Made by a program: the position numbers and the translations under genes. A stretch of 64,000 nt of DNA, taken from NCBI RefSeq assembly GCF_009856355.1, contig NZ_WMEW01000009.1, forward strand, positions 1 to 64,000, in the 5' to 3' direction. This DNA is from Halobacillus litoralis (GTDB taxonomy: Bacteria > Bacillota > Bacilli > Bacillales > Halobacillaceae). Positions within the stretch are counted from its first letter, which is position 1. Every line of letters starts with the position of its first letter. Shown here piece by piece: positions 59,678 through 64,000 of the stretch. The notes beneath the pieces were generated by a model. It worked only from the letters and a program-made list of their open reading frames with translations. It ran no database searches and was not told the DNA's origin.

Positions 59678-60307
59678 TTAGAACGTTTCAGCGGCATCCC
59701 TGGCTTCTGCCTCCGCGGTAGACTTGATGTCAGCCGCCTTGTCAGGCATGGCCGCATGACCTTCGACAAACAGCCCTTCAATCGAAGGAACGCCGAAAAA
59801 CTGCATAACCGTTTTAATGTACCTGTGCCCCATTTCCATCCCTGCGGCCGGACCTTCCGAATAAATCCCTCCACACGACTGGATATGAAAAGCTTTTTTA
59901 TCCGTCAACAAACCAACAGGACCTTCCTCCGTATACCGAAAGGCTTTCCCGGCCACCGCCACAGAATCAATGTACGCTTTCATCACAGGCGGAAAAGAGA
60001 AGTTCCACATCGGTGTCACAAACACATATTTATCGGCATTCATAAACTGATCACTCAGTTCCTTCAGGCGCGATATTTTTCTTTCCTCATCGGAGCTCAG
60101 CTGCCCGCCGGACTGCAGCTTCCCCCAGCCGCTGAAAATATCGGCATCGATAGGAGGAATCGACTCCTTATACAGATCGATAGGAGTGACGGTATCCTCT
60201 GGATTTGCAATTTGATACTGCTCGATAAACGCTTTTCCGACACTCATGCTGTAGGAAGCCGTTTCGTCATGAGGGTGGGCGGTAATATACAGCACTTCAG
60301 CCATCAT
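59678..60307 (-). CDS. azoR: FMN-dependent NADH-azoreductase (second paralogue)
   Basis: A 209-residue flavoenzyme of the AzoR family. [20 protein letters not shown] is the FMN loop, [20 protein letters not shown] and [20 protein letters not shown] with [10 protein letters not shown] are the family blocks. It is clearly diverged from the copy at 48225-48851, so this is an old duplication or separate acquisition. It is monocistronic, with a terminator. Confidence 0.92.
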   Translation of the reverse strand: MMAEVLYITAHPHDETASYSMSVGKAFIEQYQIANPEDTVTPIDLYKESIPPIDADIFSGWGKLQSGGQLSSDEERKISRLKELSDQFMNADKYVFVTPMWNFSFPPVMKAYIDSVAVAGKAFRYTEEGPVGLLTDKKAFHIQSCGGIYSEGPAAGMEMGHRYIKTVMQFFGVPSIEGLFVEGHAAMPDKAADIKSTAEAEARDAAETF

Positions 60308-60383
60308 TCATCGTTCCTTTCCTTCTTTGATGCTCATTAGTGTGCAGCAAAGAAGGAAATTTACTACTCAGTAATATATGGAA

Positions 60384-60408
60384 AAAAGAACCCGGCCGGG
60401 GTTCTTGA
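60384..60408 (-). terminator. Terminator after the 45-residue gene
   Basis: AAGAACCCCGG and CCGGGTTCTT (minus strand) form a hairpin followed by six T, six bases after the stop codon. Confidence 0.8.
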
Positions 60409-60413
60409 TGGGA

Positions 60414-60551
60414 TTAATGATGTTCAGGGAGCAGATATGGATTGCCGGACAAATGCCGGCTGATGTCCTTAGGAATGATCAGGTCCTCCGGCTGGCCGGA
60501 TTCTTCGGTGACTGGAACACTGCCGTCGTAATGAAAGGGTGCATCCTTCAT
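60414..60551 (-). CDS. Small protein, 45 residues, unknown function
   Basis: A short gene below usual length limits. The product begins MKDAPFHYDGSVPVTEESGQ and ends HLSGNPYLLPEHH; it is acidic, proline-rich and has no membrane helix. A GAGGAGG ribosome site lies nine bases before the ATG, and a strong terminator follows the stop. Both mark it as real. It lies 57 bases after the aldehyde dehydrogenase gene and may be read from that transcript. The family is not recognised. Confidence 0.7.
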   Translation of the reverse strand: MKDAPFHYDGSVPVTEESGQPEDLIIPKDISRHLSGNPYLLPEHH

Positions 60552-60608
60552 GCATAGGCCTCCTCTGTCTTTTCCTTTATCTTGTGTGCATGGGACTTTC
60601 CCTATACG

Positions 60609-62057
60609 CTACATTTTCAAGGCGATATTTTTCAATTGTGTATAATTCCTTAATGCTTCCAGACCTTTTTCTCTGCCGAACCCGCTCTTACGATAGCCTC
60701 CAAACGGCATTTGTATTCCTCCGCCGGCCCCGTAATTATTAATGAAAATCTGCCCGGCCTTCACTCGTCCGGCGATTTTATGCGCGCGGGACACGTCCTT
60801 CGTCCAAATACCCGTTACAAGGCCGTAATCGGTGTTGTTGGCCAGTTTGACCGCTTCCTCGTCGTCTTCAAAGGAAAAGACAGACAGGACCGGGCCGAAG
60901 ACTTCTTCTCTGGCAACCGTGCTTTCAGGGTTCAGGCCATCGATGATCGTCGGCTTGAAATAGCAGCCTCCCGGAGCCTCCTCCACCTGCGCGCGTGTCC
61001 CCCCAAGCAGAAACTTCCCACCATCTGCCTCCACTTTCTTCATAAAGTCCTCGATCCGCCGGCACTGCTGTTCGGATAATATCGGACCGATATCCGGGTC
61101 ACTTTCCCCTGGACCGATGCTCAGATGGTTCATCCGGTCCAGGACTTTCTCTACGAACGAAGCTTTGCAGTCCGCATGAACGAGCAGGCGGGAACCAGCT
61201 GAACAGGTCTGTCCGGCATTTTGAATGATCGATTTGACCACCCATTCGACCGCATCGTCCATCGGTGCATCCGGAAATACGATGTTCGGCGATTTCCCTC
61301 CAAGCTCCAAGGTCACAGGGACGATGTTTTCAGCGGCCGCCTTCATTACCTTCGTCCCGGTCGGCACGGATCCAGTGAACGTCATGTGGTTGATATCATA
61401 ATGAGAAGCAAGAGCTGCCCCTGCGGTGTGACCTTCTCCAAGGACAATATTGACGACTCCTTCCACGAAGCCTGCCTGCTGGATAATCATTCCGAGCTCT
61501 ATGGCGGTCAAAGGCGTCTGTTCCGCCGGTTTCATGACTACCGTATTACCTGCAGCTAAAGCAGCCGCACAGCTTCTCGAAGCCACTTGCAGCGGGTAAT
61601 TCCAAGGGATGATGTGAGCCGTAACGCCCACAGGCTCCCTCAGTGTATAATCCAGCACTCCCGGCTCGATGGGAATCGTTTCTCCATGTATTTTATCAGC
61701 CGCTCCTCCATAAAACTCAAAATAGCGGGCCGCCGCTTCCACATCAGCCCTTCCCTGGGAAAGCGGCTTTCCTGTATCAAGCGTTTCCAGACGGGCAAGC
61801 GACTCTTTATTTTCTCTGATCATCTCAGCCACCCGGAGAAGCATTTGTCCCCGTTCATGGGGTTTGACCAACGGCCAGTCCCCTGATTCAAAAGCACGCC
61901 TCGCTGCCGTTACGGCCAGGTTCACATCCTCTTCACTGCTTGCAGGAGCGTCAGCAATGACTTCGCCGGTGGAAGGATTATGTATGTCCATCCGTTCACC
62001 GGCAGAAGGCTCTGACCAGACGCCATTGACTAAATTCTTAAGTATGCGCACATTCAT
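60609..62057 (-). CDS. NAD(P)-dependent aldehyde dehydrogenase
   Basis: A 482-residue enzyme that oxidises an aldehyde to an acid. PWNYPLQVASRSCAAALAAG is the cofactor region; TLELGGKSPNIVFPDA holds the catalytic Glu, and QNAGQTCSAGSRLLVH the nucleophilic Cys. The layout is close to betaine-aldehyde/vanillin-type dehydrogenases; the substrate is unknown. It is last of a four-gene operon, eight bases after the SDR gene. Confidence 0.93.
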   Translation of the reverse strand: MNVRILKNLVNGVWSEPSAGERMDIHNPSTGEVIADAPASSEEDVNLAVTAARRAFESGDWPLVKPHERGQMLLRVAEMIRENKESLARLETLDTGKPLSQGRADVEAAARYFEFYGGAADKIHGETIPIEPGVLDYTLREPVGVTAHIIPWNYPLQVASRSCAAALAAGNTVVMKPAEQTPLTAIELGMIIQQAGFVEGVVNIVLGEGHTAGAALASHYDINHMTFTGSVPTGTKVMKAAAENIVPVTLELGGKSPNIVFPDAPMDDAVEWVVKSIIQNAGQTCSAGSRLLVHADCKASFVEKVLDRMNHLSIGPGESDPDIGPILSEQQCRRIEDFMKKVEADGGKFLLGGTRAQVEEAPGGCYFKPTIIDGLNPESTVAREEVFGPVLSVFSFEDDEEAVKLANNTDYGLVTGIWTKDVSRAHKIAGRVKAGQIFINNYGAGGGIQMPFGGYRKSGFGREKGLEALRNYTQLKNIALKM

Positions 62058-62065
62058 TTCCCCCT

Positions 62066-62806
62066 TTATAATCCGCGGCCGCCATCAATAGAAAAAACAG
62101 CGCCGGTCGCCATGCGGGCTTCATCAGATACCAAATAAACGACGGCATGGGCAATATCATCAGGGTCAATCAGCTCCCCGAGCGGGACAGACTGTTGAAA
62201 CACCTCCCTCTTTGTATCATCCATATTCCCGCCGGACCGGACAAATTCCCCTAGCATGCCGGTATCGGATGGACCGGGGTGAATCACATTGACCCGGATG
62301 CCATCAGGAGCCAGCTCACTGGCAAGCGCTTTCGAAAACGCTGTAACCGCTCCTTTGGAAGCGATGTAGGCACTAAGCCCGGGCCTCGCCCTTTCCACAG
62401 CGATCGATGCAATATTGACAATGGCCCCGCCCTGCTGGTCTTTCATATAAGGAACAACCGCCCGGCACATGAGAAAGGCCGCTTTGGCATTGACATTCAT
62501 AATCGCATCCCAGAATTCCGTCGTCACCTCTTCAAGAGGAGCAGCAGCCTGGGCCATCCCGGCAGCGTTGACAACGCCGTCGATGCGGTCGGAATAGGCA
62601 GCCGCCGCATCCACGACGCGTTGAACATCTTCTTCCTTCGTTAAATCCGCCTGAACGAACTGAAAGGCTCTATCTCCGGCGTCCCGACCACGGACCCGAT
62701 CCACAGCTGTGACAGACGCCCCTTCGTCCATCAATTTGGAAATGACCGCCTGTCCCATTCCTCCGGAAGCACCGGTTACAATGAAATGTCTATCTTTGAC
62801 TCTCAC
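62066..62806 (-). CDS. SDR-family NAD(P)-dependent oxidoreductase
   Basis: A 246-residue classical short-chain dehydrogenase. IVTGASGGMGQAVISKL is the cofactor loop; VNAAGMAQAA the NAG-type motif; NIASIAVERARPGLSAYIAS then KGA gives the catalytic Ser, Tyr and Lys; NVIHPGPSDTGM follows. TGAVFSIDGGRGL is the usual end. The substrate is unknown. It lies 15 bases after the tartrate-dehydrogenase-like gene. Confidence 0.93.
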   Translation of the reverse strand: MRVKDRHFIVTGASGGMGQAVISKLMDEGASVTAVDRVRGRDAGDRAFQFVQADLTKEEDVQRVVDAAAAYSDRIDGVVNAAGMAQAAAPLEEVTTEFWDAIMNVNAKAAFLMCRAVVPYMKDQQGGAIVNIASIAVERARPGLSAYIASKGAVTAFSKALASELAPDGIRVNVIHPGPSDTGMLGEFVRSGGNMDDTKREVFQQSVPLGELIDPDDIAHAVVYLVSDEARMATGAVFSIDGGRGL

Positions 62807-62821
62807 CTTAAGTCTCCCCCT

Positions 62822-63880
62822 TTATGTCTGGGCATGGATGGCACGGATGATGGCATCCCCCATATCTGCCGTACTTGATTTTCCACCAAGGTCGGGTGTG
62901 CGTACGTCCTGTTCCGCAAGGACAGCCTCCATCCCATTCATCACGATATCGCTCAAATCCGGACGTCCGTTATGCTCCAGCATTAATGCCGCTGACCAGA
63001 TCTGGGCAACGGGATTGGCCATGCCCTTGCCTGATATATCCGGAGCCGATCCATGGATCGGCTCAAACATAGATGGAAACCGGCCTTCCGGATTCAGATT
63101 GGCCGAAGGTGATAAACCGAGACCGCCCACAAGTCCGGCCCCGAGATCTGTTAATATATCGCCGAATAAATTGGAGGCAATCACGACCTCAAAAGACTCC
63201 GGGCGGTTAATAAAGTAGGCCGCCAAGGCATCAATATAAACAGAGGACAGCTGAATATCCGGGTACTCCTGTCCAACTTCCCGGATAACATCGTCCCAGA
63301 GCTTCATCGTATGAATGATGGCATTGGATTTCGTGGCACTTGTTACGGTCTTCTTTCCATGCTTTCTCGCGTAGGCAAAACCATAGTCGCTCAGCCTCCG
63401 AATCCCCGCCTTTGTCATGACCGTCGTCTGTACCGCCATCTCCTGATCCGTCTGATCGTACATCCGGCCGCCCATGTGGGAATATTCGCCTTCCGCATTC
63501 TCACGGAAGACGACGAAATCAATCGGGGCTTTCGTGTCCAATGGTGAGGCAACCCCTTTCAGCTGTTTGACCGGGCGTACGTTGACGTACTGCTGAAACT
63601 GCTTCCGGATCGGCATGATCAAGTCCCAGATGGTCACTTCATCTGGTACCCGGGCGTCTCCGATCGCTCCAAATAAAATCGCATCGAAATGCCGTAAATA
63701 ATCAAGGGCACCTTCAGGCATCATCCGTCCGGTTTCCATATAATAGGCACTGCTCCACGGTAGTTCCTCCATTTCCAGCTGAAAGCCTGAATCGAGAGAA
63801 GACAGGGTATTCAACACTTTCAGCGCTTCATTCATCACTTCCGGACCTATGCCGTCGCCCGCCATGACTGCAAGCTTCAT
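62822..63880 (-). CDS. Tartrate dehydrogenase/decarboxylase-like enzyme (IMDH family)
   Basis: A 352-residue member of the isocitrate/isopropylmalate dehydrogenase family. VMAGDGIGPEVMNEAL opens it; VNVRPVKQLKG, VVFRENAEGEYSHMGGR and KSNAIIHTMKLWDDV are typical of the tartrate/D-malate dehydrogenase branch. SNLFGDILTDLGAGLVGGLG holds the metal Asp residues and FEPIHGSAPDISGKGMANP the NAD site. It oxidises and may decarboxylate a 2-hydroxy acid such as tartrate or D-malate. Its ATG overlaps the upstream stop (ATGA). Confidence 0.92.
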   Translation of the reverse strand: MKLAVMAGDGIGPEVMNEALKVLNTLSSLDSGFQLEMEELPWSSAYYMETGRMMPEGALDYLRHFDAILFGAIGDARVPDEVTIWDLIMPIRKQFQQYVNVRPVKQLKGVASPLDTKAPIDFVVFRENAEGEYSHMGGRMYDQTDQEMAVQTTVMTKAGIRRLSDYGFAYARKHGKKTVTSATKSNAIIHTMKLWDDVIREVGQEYPDIQLSSVYIDALAAYFINRPESFEVVIASNLFGDILTDLGAGLVGGLGLSPSANLNPEGRFPSMFEPIHGSAPDISGKGMANPVAQIWSAALMLEHNGRPDLSDIVMNGMEAVLAEQDVRTPDLGGKSSTADMGDAIIRAIHAQT

Positions 63881-64000
63881 GACTTTTTCGACTCCTGAAG
63901 AAATTCAAGCGCCGTCTGGCGGTATAACTGGGTCGTTTCAACGAGATCACAAATGTCGATGTACTCATCCACTTGATGGGGAACTTCCCGGTCTCCTCCC
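63877..64000 (-). CDS. C-terminal end of a probable M20/ArgE-type peptidase (partial)
   Basis: Only the last 40 codons are in the window. The frame reads GGDREVPHQVDEYIDICDLV and then ETTQLYRQTALEFLQES before TGA. The HQ-DEYI-I-DLV-T--Y pattern is that of the last metal-binding His region and end helix of M20 deacylases (ArgE/DapE). It overlaps the next gene by four bases, so it leads the dehydrogenase operon. The rest lies outside. Confidence 0.6.
   Translation of the reverse strand, partial: GGDREVPHQVDEYIDICDLVETTQLYRQTALEFLQESKKS

Noticed and set aside
1..64000. CRISPR arrays, tRNA, rRNA, prophage or conjugative genes
   Set aside because: None seen. The lysozyme-like gene at 29446-30075 resembles part of CwlT but has no conjugation neighbours.

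Overview
The window looks like chromosomal DNA of a low-to-mid GC Gram-positive spore former of the family Bacillaceae, probably a salt-tolerant genus such as Halobacillus or a close relative. This is inferred from gene content, not from a marker gene. Supporting points are strong AGGAGG-type ribosome sites, TTG and GTG starts, an Sda-like sporulation checkpoint protein, a YjzC-like protein, FosB, a PRD-type MtlR and a perfect Bacillus-type Fur box. No rRNA, tRNA, CRISPR array or phage module was seen.

Layout. 0-5.4 kb is an AT-rich accessory stretch: an anchored NHL-repeat protein, an IS110-family element with a candidate bridge-RNA leader, and a run of six very small membrane-protein genes on the minus strand. 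Short GC-core repeats separate most of these genes. 5.4-30 kb is backbone: GNAT, VOC and DUF enzymes, PBP4-type carboxypeptidase, an MHYT-PAS-GGDEF-EAL protein, an MscS channel, an Xre regulator with paired operators, a NarL-type two-component system, an AraC/MFS pair, a 1129-residue membrane protein, a PAP2 phosphatase, and a six-gene fosB-led operon. 30.4-32.3 kb is a second AT-rich patch with another repeat-flanked small membrane gene.

32.4-38.4 kb is an iron-regulated NIS siderophore locus: two IucA/IucC synthetases and a PLP decarboxylase, divergent from a FhuF-like reductase across a perfect Fur box. 38.4-44.5 kb is the mannitol system mtlA-mtlR-mtlF-mtlD, in which MtlA carries two nearly identical tandem IIB domains. 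44.8-54 kb holds an acetolactate-synthase-like enzyme, an FAH hydrolase, an azoreductase, an ArsR regulator with a YdcZ transporter pair, a GGDEF cyclase, the Sda-like protein, an Lrp regulator and an MBL hydrolase.

54.3-58.9 kb is a four-gene uptake and hydrolysis operon (M20 hydrolase, amidohydrolase, DUF3311 protein, sodium:solute symporter) behind a promoter with a GntR-like palindrome. 59-64 kb has an extragenic repeat, a decayed formaldehyde dehydrogenase, a second azoreductase, and a catabolic operon (M20 peptidase end, tartrate-dehydrogenase-like enzyme, SDR, aldehyde dehydrogenase) that runs off the window.

The most interesting items are the gene-repeat-gene array beside the IS110 element, the tandem IIB duplication in MtlA, the bridge-RNA-like leader, the apparently leaderless arsR gene with a matching operator before its neighbours, and several small or broken genes below the usual ORF length cut-off.
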